From: Lysobacteraceae bacterium P
GTDB lineage: Bacteria; Pseudomonadota; Gammaproteobacteria; Xanthomonadales; Xanthomonadaceae
Length of the DNA: 64,000 nucleotides
Reading direction: 5' to 3'
Assembly: GCA_005503055.1 (NCBI GenBank)
Contig: SCOX01000001.1
Span: 434,001 to 498,000, forward strand
The stretch's first letter is position 1. Every line of letters begins with the position of its first letter. Made by a program: the position numbers and the translations under genes. Positions 1-8,363 of the stretch are shown in pieces. Below the pieces are notes generated by a model, which was not told where the DNA came from, did no database searches, and saw only the letters and a program-made list of their open reading frames with translations.

Positions 1-14
1 GGGACAACACCTTT

Positions 15-50
15 GCCAGCCAATCCTCCGCTGGCTCCGCCGGGATTGGC
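15..50. repeat. Intergenic hairpin repeat, copy 1
   Basis: Inverted arms CCAATCC (20-26) and GGATTGG (43-49) flank a GC-rich centre, and a second pair GCCAGC/GCTGGC is nested in it. The right side shares CGGGATTGGCGGGT with the sequence just after the hairpin at 4202-4224. This looks like a small dispersed intergenic repeat of the REP kind. It lies directly before the acyltransferase start, so it could also affect that gene's expression. Confidence 0.4.
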
Positions 51-52
51 GG

Positions 53-1285
53 GTGAGCACATCGTCTGCAATTGTGTCGCCAGGTCAGGCCGCCGCCATC
101 GCGCTGCGGTGGTTCCACGTGTGGTTGCGCGGTACCCAGGTAAGCCCGCTCTCCAAGCAGCACCTCTCGCGGACGATCAATCTTGCACGCATATCATTGA
201 TCGTCGGCTTGGTATTCCTGCATTACCAGACCTACCCAAACTCCACCGCGTCGCCATTCGACGGTATCGATCCGGCTCACCATCCGTGGGCCACGTTCGT
301 CAACAGCTTCGTGCTGTTCTTCTTCTTCAGCGCGGTGCCCCTGCTGAGCATGATCTCGGGCTGGTTGTTCTTCTCGGCCATGACCGACTCCAGTACCAAT
401 GCTTTGCGATCCAGGATCCTGCATCGTTTCCGCACGCTCTACACACCGATGGTCTGCTGGAATCTCCTCTTTCTTCTTGCCCTGGCACTGCTGTTCTGGC
501 GATCGCCCCAACACCCGCTGCTCAGCCAGCTCAACCTGCGCTTTGCTGCCGCCAGCGGGTGGGATTACCTCAACGCCGTCTTTGCGCTGACGCATCACCC
601 GATCGGATACCAGTTCTGGTTCGTGCGTGATCTGTTCGTCACAGTGCTGGTCAGTCCTCTCCTGCTGGTCCTGCTACGGCGATTTCCCTATCTAGGGCTC
701 CTCGGCCTTGCGGCGGTCTGGTTGGTGGGGCATGACCTATGGATATTCTTTCGCACTGACGTGGTGTTCTTTTTCTACCTGGGTGGGCTGATCGGCCTGC
801 GGCGAATCGACTTGAACGTGGCACCGGGCCCTGCCCTTGCCCTGATGGCGCTGTACTTGGTGCTGGTCGGTCTGCGCGCATGGGCGCCCGCGGTTATCGA
901 CATGGTGGAGCGACGCCCCGAATGGCTAACGGGCGGTACGCGCGCGATGCGCCTGATTGGCGTTGCGGCCTGTTGGGGAACGTTGCTCTGGCTCGCGCGC
1001 ACGCGCCTGGGCGCCCGTTTGGCCGGCTACGGTGGCTTGGCCTTCTTCCTGTTCGCCATGCACTTCCCGCTCTTGGCCGCCATCAAGTGGGGGCTGTGGC
1101 ATTGGGTGCCGGCGCAGACCGATGCCTGGATGCTGGCTCACTACGTCAGCAGCGTGGTCGTGACCATAGGGCTGGGCCTGAGTGCGGGTTGGGCCCTGTC
1201 GCGCTATCTGCCGACGTGGTTTGCCCTGATGAACGGCGGTCGTACGCTTGCGGTGTCCGAACGGAAGCGTGTTGCTGCCTCCTAG
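53..1285 (+). CDS. Membrane acyltransferase, acyltransferase-3 (OafA/YrhL-like) family
   Basis: The predicted 410-residue protein is strongly hydrophobic, with about ten membrane segments. From residue 45 it runs RISLIVGLVFLHYQTYPN, the usual first helix of acyltransferase-3 proteins, where a helix ending in a His-containing motif starts the domain. Family members transfer acetyl or other acyl groups to polysaccharides, lipids or osmoprotectant glucans at the inner membrane. The substrate cannot be told from the sequence. The GTG start at 53 gives about 40 hydrophilic residues before the first helix, and a later start is possible. The closest downstream gene on this strand starts 50 bases after the stop and has its own strong ribosome site. 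The family call is fairly secure; the role is not. Confidence 0.75.
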   Translation: MSTSSAIVSPGQAAAIALRWFHVWLRGTQVSPLSKQHLSRTINLARISLIVGLVFLHYQTYPNSTASPFDGIDPAHHPWATFVNSFVLFFFFSAVPLLSMISGWLFFSAMTDSSTNALRSRILHRFRTLYTPMVCWNLLFLLALALLFWRSPQHPLLSQLNLRFAAASGWDYLNAVFALTHHPIGYQFWFVRDLFVTVLVSPLLLVLLRRFPYLGLLGLAAVWLVGHDLWIFFRTDVVFFFYLGGLIGLRRIDLNVAPGPALALMALYLVLVGLRAWAPAVIDMVERRPEWLTGGTRAMRLIGVAACWGTLLWLARTRLGARLAGYGGLAFFLFAMHFPLLAAIKWGLWHWVPAQTDAWMLAHYVSSVVVTIGLGLSAGWALSRYLPTWFALMNGGRTLAVSERKRVAAS

Positions 1286-1335
1286 CACTCTGCTCCGCGC
1301 ACGACCGGCACCATTCAGCGAAGAAGGAGGTCGAC

Positions 1336-1611
1336 GTGGATCCGCTGGTTCAAAGCCTGCCACCCGGCTGGCGAATGCAAGCACTCAGTCCTTCACACCT
1401 GTGCCGCGCCTGCGGCATTCGCATCGTCAATCCCGAGGGGCGCGAAGTCATTTTCGTCCACAAGCCCTTTCAGTTTGCCTGCGAGTTGACTCGACAACTC
1501 GAACGGGAGCTCGTCGCATGCAATCGACCCGCGGAATGGTGGCCGTGCTCTGCACGGCCCAACCAGGTCTGGAGCGAGGACTTTCCTCCGATCAGCGTGC
1601 CCGAGGACTAG
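1336..1611 (+). CDS. Small Cys-containing protein of unknown function
   Basis: This is a 91-residue protein with a GTG start at 1336 and a near-perfect ribosome site (AAGGAGG, 1324-1330) six bases upstream, which decides the start. It contains a CxxC pair in LCRACGIRI (around residue 23) and further cysteines later (ELVACNRP, WWPCSA), so it may bind metal or form disulfides. There is no signal peptide or membrane segment. No family was recognised. It is followed by a hairpin that separates it from the convergent reductase gene. Confidence 0.55.
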   Translation: MDPLVQSLPPGWRMQALSPSHLCRACGIRIVNPEGREVIFVHKPFQFACELTRQLERELVACNRPAEWWPCSARPNQVWSEDFPPISVPED

Positions 1612-1622
1612 CTCGGTGCGGA

Positions 1623-1645
1623 GCCCGCCCGTAGAAGGGGCGGGC
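1623..1645. terminator. Bidirectional terminator-like hairpin
   Basis: GCCCGCCC (1623-1630) pairs with GGGCGGGC within 1638-1645 around a short loop, 12 bases after the stop of the small plus-strand gene and 14 bases before the stop of the convergent reductase. Its place between convergent genes fits a shared terminator. There is only a weak T-tract. Confidence 0.6.
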
Positions 1646-1658
1646 ATCTTTCGCTGGG

Positions 1659-3485
1659 TCAGATCTTGAAGTCATCGAACCGGATGTGCTCATCGGGGAT
1701 CCCCAACTGCGCCAGCAGGCGACGGGTCGCGGCCAGCATGGCCGGCGGTCCGCACAGGTAGAAGTCGCATGTTTCAAGTGACGGATGGTGCTGCAGCAGC
1801 CGGTCATGCGCCACTTCATGCACCAGCCCGCGCAGCAACGCGTCATCGCATTCGGCTTCTTCCGAGAGCACCAGGTGCCAACTGAAGTTACTGTTGCATT
1901 CGGCGAGCTTGGCCATCTCGTCCACGTACGGGGCATCGCGCAGACTGCGTGCTCCGTACCAGAAGTGCATTCGTTCGCTTGCACCCGACGCCAACACGGA
2001 CAGAATCATGGCGCGCAGCGGCGCCATCCCTGCGCCGCCCCCGATAAAGACCTTCTCGCGCCCGCCCGGTCGGATCGCAAAGTCGCCAAACGGGCCACTG
2101 AAGCTCAGCCGGTCCCCGGTCTGCAAGGTGTAGAGGTACGTCGAGCCTCGCCCCGGCGGATGCACTCGTTTGCTCTGCTGCCCCGGACTGAAGCGTGCCA
2201 ACAGGGTAAGTCGACCGCCCTCGCTTGCCGCGGGCGCGGCCAGCGAGTACGAGCGCCGCAGCCGCTCGCGGTTCTGCAGCGTGCCCGGCAGGGTGAGCGC
2301 CGACCAGTCGGCCTGATGCTCGTCCGGACGCACAAGGCGTTCGTGCGGCAGGCTGTACTCGGGAACGTGAACCTGCAGGTAGGAGCCCGGGTGGAAGTCT
2401 GGGCCGGCCGGCTCATCGGGCCGCAGCACGATTTCACGCAGGAACGGCGTGACCGCGGTGACGCGTTCGACCGTGGCGCTTCGCTCGGTCCAGAGGTTCG
2501 CGCCGGCGGCGGCCTCCACCTGCAGATCCGTCGTCACGGGCACGTTACACGCCAGGCGATAGCCCAGCTTGAGCTTTGCGTCCGCCAGATGCGCGCGGTC
2601 CGCCGCGGTCGCGGCCGGTGCAGTGCCACGGATGCGAACTTCGCACAATCCGCAGCTCTGCCCACCGCCGCAGTTCGAAGGCAGGTTGAGCCCATTGCGA
2701 GCCAGGGCAAGGTACACGGTCTCGCCCTGCGACGCGGCGACGCCGCGCAGCAAGGAACCGTCGCCGGAAAATACGGCCAGCTCGTGCTTGGCCCGCCAGC
2801 GCCGCGGCACGAAGTCCTGGAGCCGGAAACTGGCGAACAGCAACCAGACGCCGGTGAGCGCGATCCACAAGCCACCGATGCCAGCCCCAATAACCAGCGG
2901 GTTGTTGAAGTTGGTGCGTTCGGCGTAATCCATGATGTGCAGCATCCAGAACACGTCGAACAGACGCCAGGTTCGGTTGCGGTGCACCATCACCTCGCCG
3001 GTTTCGGCCGACAGGTACACGCTGGTGTCTTCGCCGTCGTTGAAGTCCACGCGCCACAGCCGACCGGCATGTTCGCGGGCTTCGCTGGAGCGTTGAAGCA
3101 GTTGCGGTGCTTGCGGATCGCCGGGGCCCGTGTAGGACGCGCGCGCGATCGCGGTGGCCAGTGCTGCGTCCAGGACGATGCCCGCCCCTGTTCGGGCATC
3201 GAACAGGCGTTGTCCCGTGGGGGTGGTCACCTGGTAGACCGGTCGCGCCTGCAGCCATGCGCTGGCGACAGTACGTGCCGCAGGCACTTTGGCGATCACG
3301 CGGTCCGGCGCCACCACGTCAGCCGGCCATGGCGAAAGCGTGGGCGGGGCGGCGCGAAACTGTTGGCCTTGCACCCGATCGTGATCGAGTAAGGCCATCA
3401 TCATCCCGCTGGTCATCCAAAGGATGAGCTGGAGACCGATTACCAGGCCCAGCCATTTGTGCAAGGTGCGCATCCACGGGGTCAT
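1659..3485 (-). CDS. PepSY-domain membrane reductase with NqrF-like 2Fe-2S and FAD/NAD(P)H domains
   Basis: The 608-residue protein begins with a PepSY-type membrane region (TM about 8-30, TM about 200-225). A plant-type [2Fe-2S] ferredoxin follows, with three cysteines in SNCGGGQSCGLCE near residues 268-277 and the fourth in LACNVP near 312. Next come an FAD-binding motif RRSYSLAAP (about 415), a nucleotide motif GGGAGMAPLR (about 482) and a terminal FYLCGPPAML. That order matches NqrF/phenol-hydroxylase-type reductases, which pass electrons from NAD(P)H through FAD to an Fe-S cluster. The start is the ATG overlapping the stop of the upstream PepSY gene (ATGA, 3482-3485), so the two are translationally coupled. 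With a TonB receptor and a CopL-like protein in the same operon, it probably reduces a metal or metal complex taken up by the receptor; that role is inferred. Confidence 0.8.
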   Translation of the reverse strand: MTPWMRTLHKWLGLVIGLQLILWMTSGMMMALLDHDRVQGQQFRAAPPTLSPWPADVVAPDRVIAKVPAARTVASAWLQARPVYQVTTPTGQRLFDARTGAGIVLDAALATAIARASYTGPGDPQAPQLLQRSSEAREHAGRLWRVDFNDGEDTSVYLSAETGEVMVHRNRTWRLFDVFWMLHIMDYAERTNFNNPLVIGAGIGGLWIALTGVWLLFASFRLQDFVPRRWRAKHELAVFSGDGSLLRGVAASQGETVYLALARNGLNLPSNCGGGQSCGLCEVRIRGTAPAATAADRAHLADAKLKLGYRLACNVPVTTDLQVEAAAGANLWTERSATVERVTAVTPFLREIVLRPDEPAGPDFHPGSYLQVHVPEYSLPHERLVRPDEHQADWSALTLPGTLQNRERLRRSYSLAAPAASEGGRLTLLARFSPGQQSKRVHPPGRGSTYLYTLQTGDRLSFSGPFGDFAIRPGGREKVFIGGGAGMAPLRAMILSVLASGASERMHFWYGARSLRDAPYVDEMAKLAECNSNFSWHLVLSEEAECDDALLRGLVHEVAHDRLLQHHPSLETCDFYLCGPPAMLAATRRLLAQLGIPDEHIRFDDFKI

Positions 3486-4174
3486 GCCGCGCTCCTCCGA
3501 CGGAAGCTGTAGAACAGCAGCCACGCCCCGCTTAGGGCGAACAACAGCCCGCTAATGGCGGCCACGCGCAACAGCGAATTGTTGACGTCGCTGCGGGTGT
3601 CGTAGTCCATGATGTGAAACATCCACAGGAAGTCGAACCAGCGCCAGAGACTGTGTCGCCGCGCGAGCAACTCGCCGCTATCCGGCGAGAAGTACAGCGT
3701 CGTCTGGCCACGATCATCGAAATGCACCGCCCACATCGGAGCTGGGCGTGAGGCGACCTCCTGCGGGGCGCGAGTCACCCATTCGACTGCACGCACGGTT
3801 GCGTCGCCCTGGTAGGTGGCCTTGGCCAACTCCAATGCGTCGGCCTCCTTCAGGGGGCTGATCTGCGCGCCGGTGTGTGCATCCACCAGGCTCAGGCGCT
3901 TGCCCTGCCGCACCTCGTACACCTCGCGCCCTAGCAGCGTCTTCAACTTCAACGAAGTCAATCCTGGAAAGCGCTGCTGCAAAGCCGCAGGCTCGATGCG
4001 CGCGGCAGCGACTTGCAACGGCGTTCCGCGGACATGGGCCAGATGGTCGCCATGGATGATTTCAAGCGGAACCACGGTCATGTAGACGCCGCTGATCATC
4101 CACAGCAGGGCTTGCAGCCCGACGACGAGGCCGATCCATTTGTGGGCGGAGCGCGCCCAGTAGGCTGGTTTCAT
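3482..4174 (-). CDS. PepSY-domain inner-membrane protein
   Basis: This 230-residue protein has an N-terminal membrane helix (SAHKWIGLVVGLQALLWMIS, about residues 8-27), a PepSY-like periplasmic part and a C-terminal helix (about 205-224). It resembles the N-terminal third of the next gene: both carry HKW(I/L)GLV(V/I)GLQ near the start and FHIMDY or LHIMDY before the last helix, so the pair probably arose by duplication. PepSY-TM proteins often sit beside TonB receptors and take part in reducing or releasing iron or other metals in the periplasm. The stop overlaps the next start by 4 bases. Its most likely role is as membrane partner of the reductase. Confidence 0.8.
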   Translation of the reverse strand: MKPAYWARSAHKWIGLVVGLQALLWMISGVYMTVVPLEIIHGDHLAHVRGTPLQVAAARIEPAALQQRFPGLTSLKLKTLLGREVYEVRQGKRLSLVDAHTGAQISPLKEADALELAKATYQGDATVRAVEWVTRAPQEVASRPAPMWAVHFDDRGQTTLYFSPDSGELLARRHSLWRWFDFLWMFHIMDYDTRSDVNNSLLRVAAISGLLFALSGAWLLFYSFRRRSAA

Positions 4175-4201
4175 GGCGAAATCTCAAATCAATTGCGATG
4201 C

Positions 4202-4224
4202 CCCGCCGGCATCCTGCCGGCGGG
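4202..4224. repeat. Perfect 9-bp hairpin, intergenic repeat copy 2
   Basis: CCCGCCGGC (4202-4210) pairs perfectly with GCCGGCGGG (4216-4224) around a 5-base loop, and ATTGGCGGGT follows. It lies in the 61-base gap between the TonB receptor stop and the PepSY gene start. It may slow transcription or protect mRNA between the abundant receptor and the downstream genes. It shares CGGGATTGGCGGGT with the element at 15-50. Confidence 0.5.
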
Positions 4225-4235
4225 ATTGGCGGGTC

Positions 4236-6956
4236 TTACCAGCGGTAGCCGAATCGCGCATACCAACGGACGCCGAGCAGGTCGTACGTCATGGTGTCGG
4301 TGTTGGCGTCGGTGTAGCTCTGGATGAACGGCGGCTTCTTGTCGAACAGGTTGTCGACACCGAACGCAACGTCGAAAGACGCCTGCGGTGGCGCATACTT
4401 CACCTGAACGTTGTGGTAGGTCACGCTGGGTGCGTGGTCACCGATGTCGCCGGGGTTGGCGTTGATGTCGTCGGCCTTGCCGATGTACTGGAGGCTGTAC
4501 GATCCCGACCACGCGTCGCGGGCCATGGTGAACGAGGTAAAGGCACGCCAGTGCGTGTAACTGCCGCGGCCACCGGTGATCTTGCCTGCGTACTCGATGA
4601 TCTCGGCTCCGGGATAGGGCCGCACGTCATAGCGGTCCAGGTACGTAGCATCGAAGCTGACACTGGACTGGAAGCCGGCCCACGCAAACTCGTAAATGCC
4701 ACCGATGTCGATGCCGGTCACCCATTCGTTGGCCGCATTGACTGGCTGCGACGACAGGAAATCGACTTCGCCGGTGACTGCATTACGAGTGAAGTTGTCG
4801 GCGCCGCAGAACGGATGCGCCAATCCCGGCGTGTCGTAGCAGATCGCGAGCTTGGTGGAGCCATCGATGCGTTGGATCGCGTTGTCGATGCGAATGTCAA
4901 AGTAGTCGACCGTCAGGGTCAGTCCTTCGACAAACCCCGGCGTCCACACAGCACCCGCCGTCACCGACTCGGCATCCTCGGGCTCCAGTTCCGGGTTGCC
5001 GCCAGCCGTGGTCAGGATCGTGTTACCCGGTTGGACGTAGCCAGTGGGCACGCCGTAGGCCTGGCAGTTCTGGTACACAACCGAATCGGCCGGGAACGAG
5101 CTCCAGCCGCTGCACGGGTCCGTTGTGGTGAGGTTGCCCTCGGCAATGCCGCCGAACAGCTCTGGAATGTTGGGGATGCGGAACGCGGTCGCGTAATTAG
5201 CCCGCACCTTCAGTGATGGCACCACTTGCCAGTCAAGACCGACCTTGTAATTGACGTCGTTGCCGAACAGGTCGTAGTCCGAATAGCGTACCGCGGTGCT
5301 CAAAGTCAGCGAGTCGGCGATGGCACTGTCCTGCAGCAGCGGCACATTGAACTCGACGAAGGCTTCCTTTGCCGTGTACTCGCCGGCGATCGGATCCTGC
5401 TGGTTGGTGTTGGCGATGCCGAGCACGGTCAGCGGATCCGGGTCGCGCCAGCCCCGTTCCTTACGAACCTCGATTCCCGACGCAAACCCGAGCCAGCCCG
5501 CAGGCAGCTCGACCAATTGGCCGCTGATGTTGCCGGTAAAACTCTTCTGGTCGTTGCCACCGTGGTCGCGGGTGTCGAACAGGATGTAGTCCAGCACGTC
5601 CTGACTGAGATCGCCGTAACCAAGATAGTCGCCGCATGGAATGGCGGCTCCAGGGGCGTTGCTGCACACCGAGGTATCAAGCGTCTGGTCGACACGGTCG
5701 AGGTTGGCGACGTTGGTCGAGCCGTCCACGCCCGTGTTACGGCCCCAGTTGAGTGCGACCGACCAGTCCCAGTTCTCGCCGATCAGCCCGTCGAGGCCGA
5801 CGACGGTGCGAAACGTGTTGGTTTCCTGGAAGAACTCGCGGGTGCCCGCCTCTTCCAGGCGCCGGCGCTGTAGCAGCAAGTCCTGCCCGGTCGGATTGGT
5901 GGGGTGGTCCGCAGCGATGTTGATTTCGCGATAGACGCCCAGGCCGCCGGGCGTAGCGAGCTGGTCGGACTGGCGATTGGTGTACATCAACTCGGTGAAC
6001 AGGCGCACGCTGTCGGTAAGCGTCGTATCGCCGAACAGGCTGAAGCTGATGCGCTTGATCGGATTTACAGCGTTGAGGCTGGGGTTGCCGTTGTAGTTGT
6101 GCTTGGCTGCGGAGTACGGTTCATAGAAGTCACCGTCCCCGCCCAGCACTTGATTGAAGTTCACCCGACTGCCGTCGGCGAGCAGCGCACGGCCGCCAAT
6201 CGTAGTCGAACTGCCGACGCATTCGAGTTGGCCGTCGACTTCGCCCAAGCCACAGGGGGCCCGGGTGGCCATGTTCACGCTACCGGACTCGGAGTAGTTC
6301 AGTCCTGCGATCAACGAACCGCGTTCGCCCGTCATGCCCCAAATCAAGTCGACAGCGCCGTCTTCGCCGTCCTGCTCGAAGGTCTGCCCATAGCGGACTG
6401 CAACCTCGGCGCCGTTGTAGTTCTTCTTGGTGATGATGTTGACCACGCCGGCGACGGCGTCAGCGCCATAGATGGCAGACGCCCCGTCCTTCAGCACCTC
6501 CACCCGCTCGATCAGCGCCACCGGGATCATGTTGAGATCAGGCGAGCTATTGGCGCCGGTGCCACCATTCACAACGCGACGGCCATTCAGCAGCACCAAG
6601 GTGCGGTTGATGCCGAGTCCACGCAGATTGACCTGGGTCGTGCCGTAGCCGTTCTCGGCCCAATAGGCATTGGACTGGTTGCCCGAAAATCCGGCCGACG
6701 ACGGCAAGCGCTGGAGCAGCGTGTCGATGGTGGTGGCGCCGGACCGCTGAATGGCTTCGGCGTCGATGACGGTGACCGGACCGACGCCAGACAGTTGAAG
6801 GCCCCTGATGTGGGAGCCGGTGACCTGGACGGAGTCCAGCGTCGTGGCGGGTTCGGCCGCGACGGGTGCACTTTCCTGGGCTGTTGCGACTTGGCTGGTT
6901 CCGGCGCACAGCAGCACGCCGACGGCCAGCGCCAATGGATCACGCTTGAAAGACAT
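4236..6956 (-). CDS. TonB-dependent outer-membrane receptor
   Basis: The 906-residue protein has a signal peptide (about 1-26, ending in ATAQ). A plug domain follows at about 40-160, with VTGSHIRG, LNGRRVV, IERVEVLKDGASAIYGADAV and GVVNIITKK, then a 22-stranded-type barrel ending in the aromatic GVRWYARFGYRW. The plug motifs and length are typical of the large receptors of Xanthomonadaceae. Such receptors import metal complexes, peptides or other nutrients with TonB energy; no N-terminal signalling extension is present. It lies 108 bases after a CopL-like gene and upstream of two PepSY genes on the same strand. Ligand candidates from context are a copper, iron or other metal complex, possibly with histidine; this is inference. 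Confidence 0.9.
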   Translation of the reverse strand: MSFKRDPLALAVGVLLCAGTSQVATAQESAPVAAEPATTLDSVQVTGSHIRGLQLSGVGPVTVIDAEAIQRSGATTIDTLLQRLPSSAGFSGNQSNAYWAENGYGTTQVNLRGLGINRTLVLLNGRRVVNGGTGANSSPDLNMIPVALIERVEVLKDGASAIYGADAVAGVVNIITKKNYNGAEVAVRYGQTFEQDGEDGAVDLIWGMTGERGSLIAGLNYSESGSVNMATRAPCGLGEVDGQLECVGSSTTIGGRALLADGSRVNFNQVLGGDGDFYEPYSAAKHNYNGNPSLNAVNPIKRISFSLFGDTTLTDSVRLFTELMYTNRQSDQLATPGGLGVYREINIAADHPTNPTGQDLLLQRRRLEEAGTREFFQETNTFRTVVGLDGLIGENWDWSVALNWGRNTGVDGSTNVANLDRVDQTLDTSVCSNAPGAAIPCGDYLGYGDLSQDVLDYILFDTRDHGGNDQKSFTGNISGQLVELPAGWLGFASGIEVRKERGWRDPDPLTVLGIANTNQQDPIAGEYTAKEAFVEFNVPLLQDSAIADSLTLSTAVRYSDYDLFGNDVNYKVGLDWQVVPSLKVRANYATAFRIPNIPELFGGIAEGNLTTTDPCSGWSSFPADSVVYQNCQAYGVPTGYVQPGNTILTTAGGNPELEPEDAESVTAGAVWTPGFVEGLTLTVDYFDIRIDNAIQRIDGSTKLAICYDTPGLAHPFCGADNFTRNAVTGEVDFLSSQPVNAANEWVTGIDIGGIYEFAWAGFQSSVSFDATYLDRYDVRPYPGAEIIEYAGKITGGRGSYTHWRAFTSFTMARDAWSGSYSLQYIGKADDINANPGDIGDHAPSVTYHNVQVKYAPPQASFDVAFGVDNLFDKKPPFIQSYTDANTDTMTYDLLGVRWYARFGYRW

Positions 6957-7064
6957 GTTCTCCCCCGAGAATTCAGGTTGTTGTTGTTCGACGAAGTGCC
7001 TGGACGCCGGGATGCGACGCGCGCAGGGGCACGACAGGGTGTCGCCCGTGGCGACTCGAACAAC

Positions 7065-7454
7065 TCAACCGATCGGAGGTCGGAACAACCTGGAGATTTC
7101 GTGCCGCACCGCCGGCAAAAGCGGCGGCGGGAGATACACCGCGACGAGGGTGTGATGCGCGGCGAACAGTGGCGCTACCCGTTCAGGGTAGAACGTCAGC
7201 ATACAGTTACATGTGCAACCAGTGACCGAACAGTCGCAGTCGTGCTGCTCGCCCGCGCCTGAGGGCGTTCCTCGCTCAGATTGCTCTTCACAATCGGCAG
7301 GTTGTGCGCTGTCTCGTTGTGGTGCGTTGGTGCGGGTGGTCGCATGCGCAACACTGGCGGTCGCCATCTGCGTACCCGCCCATGCGGCCGCGACTCCGTC
7401 CGTGCAGAGCACGAGGATCAGGACCCATCGCAGTAGCACACGAAGCGGCGGCAC
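7065..7454 (-). CDS. CopL-like secreted metal-binding protein, copy 2
   Basis: This 129-residue protein has a signal peptide (LLRWVLILVLCTDGVAAAWA), a Cys/His cluster HDCDCSVTGCTCNCML around residues 73-88 and a C-terminal tail ending RLFRPPIG. The copL-like gene at 21100-21510 has the same plan: a similar signal sequence with a (T/N)GV(A/T)AA.A cleavage region, a Cys cluster and a terminal LIRPPIG. In Xanthomonas, copL is a short leader gene needed for copper induction of copAB. Here the copy heads a TonB-receptor operon instead, suggesting metal-responsive control. The start is GTG at 7454. HutC-type palindromes lie 23-56 bases upstream. Confidence 0.7.
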   Translation of the reverse strand: MPPLRVLLRWVLILVLCTDGVAAAWAGTQMATASVAHATTRTNAPQRDSAQPADCEEQSERGTPSGAGEQHDCDCSVTGCTCNCMLTFYPERVAPLFAAHHTLVAVYLPPPLLPAVRHEISRLFRPPIG

Positions 7455-7476
7455 GGGTGTGCGTGGTACCCAAAGG

Positions 7477-7488
7477 TTGTCTATACCG
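7477..7488. promoter_or_regulatory. HutC-type operator 1
   Basis: TTGTCTATACCG is a one-and-a-half-site copy of the TTGTATAGACAA pattern in reverse orientation. It lies 23 bases upstream of the CopL-like start and contains a minus-strand TATAGA that could be that gene's -10 element. Confidence 0.55.
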
Positions 7489-7498
7489 CAGCAATAAC

Positions 7499-7510
7499 AT
7501 GGCTATACAA
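7499..7510. promoter_or_regulatory. HutC-type operator 2
   Basis: ATGGCTATACAA carries the half-site CTATACAA. On the minus strand it supplies TTGTAT, 19 bases before the TATAGA of operator 1, so operators 1 and 2 together would cover a promoter for the CopL-like/TonB-receptor operon. Confidence 0.5.
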
Positions 7511-7558
7511 CCACTGTCAACGATGCTGCGCCACAGCATCGAAACCATTTGTCCGAAC

Positions 7559-7570
7559 TTGTATAGACAT
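7559..7570. promoter_or_regulatory. HutC-type operator 3
   Basis: TTGTATAGACAT is an almost complete TTGTATAGACAA palindrome ending 15 bases before the hutC start. The pattern resembles the TTGTATA-type operators known for HutC repressors of enterobacteria and pseudomonads. The position fits autoregulation and control of hutC-hutH-hutG. Confidence 0.65.
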
Positions 7571-7585
7571 GTAAGGCTAGCCCGC

Positions 7586-8302
7586 ATGAACGCGCCCCAG
7601 CCGCACTACATCAAGCTGAAGCAGTACATCCTTCGGCACATCACCAGTGGAAACTGGCCACCGCAAAGTCGAGTGCCCAGCGAGAACGACTTGGCGAAGA
7701 AGTTTGGCATTGCCAGGATGACGGTGAACCGCGCGCTTCGCGAGCTCAGTGCATCTGGCGTGCTCAGTCGCGTACAGGGGGTGGGTACGTTTGTTGCGGG
7801 TCCGAAGGCCGAATCCGCGATGTTCGATGTGCACAGTATCCGCGATGAAATCCTCAGCCGCGGGCAAACGCATAGCGTGCAGGTACTGACCTGTGAGCAG
7901 GTCGAAGCCCGTCCCGCGGTGGCCGCGCAGTTTGGTTTGGAACCAGGCAGCGTGCTCTTCCACACACGCTTGTTGCACAGAGCGAACAACAAGCCGTTGC
8001 AACTTGAAGATCGCTTCGTCAACCCGACGTGTGCGCCGGAATACCTGGACATCGACTTCCAACGCGAAATTCCGCACCAGTACCTCATGCGTGTCGCGCC
8101 GCTCGCTCGCGCGGAACATGCCATCGAAGCCGATGTGGCCAGCCGTCGCCTTGCAGCTCAGCTGGACGTGCCCGAAGGTGCGCCCGTTCTTGTGCTGACG
8201 CGCCGCACTTGGTCGCGCGGCTTGGTGGCCAGCTACGTCTACCTGACCCATCCGGCCTCACGTTACCGCTTTGTCGGATCTTTCGAAGTTGGCGTGGGCT
8301 AA
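7586..8302 (+). CDS. hutC: GntR-family histidine-utilisation repressor HutC
   Basis: The 238-residue protein has a GntR winged helix at about 10-72 (SRVPSENDLAKKFGIARMTV and LRELSASGVLSRVQGVGTFV). A UTRA ligand-binding domain follows at about 92-235, with PLQLEDRFVNP and a C-terminal YRFVGSF. This is the HutC subfamily, whose members bind urocanate and then release hut operators. The ATG at 7586 fits the family's usual start; the frame is open further upstream, but that part does not resemble HutC. It is followed by hutH after 61 bases and then hutG. The operator-like sequence just upstream supports autoregulation. Confidence 0.9.
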   Translation: MNAPQPHYIKLKQYILRHITSGNWPPQSRVPSENDLAKKFGIARMTVNRALRELSASGVLSRVQGVGTFVAGPKAESAMFDVHSIRDEILSRGQTHSVQVLTCEQVEARPAVAAQFGLEPGSVLFHTRLLHRANNKPLQLEDRFVNPTCAPEYLDIDFQREIPHQYLMRVAPLARAEHAIEADVASRRLAAQLDVPEGAPVLVLTRRTWSRGLVASYVYLTHPASRYRFVGSFEVGVG

Positions 8303-8363
8303 CTGTCGCCACACGATCGGCCCCATTCCGCCTCTCTGCCGCAGTCCATAGGAACCGAGTCGC

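Noticed and set aside
1785-3392. A 535-codon plus-strand frame opposite the PepSY reductase
   Set aside because: No recognisable motif and Arg/His-rich composition; the minus-strand protein has clear Fe-S, FAD and NAD motifs.
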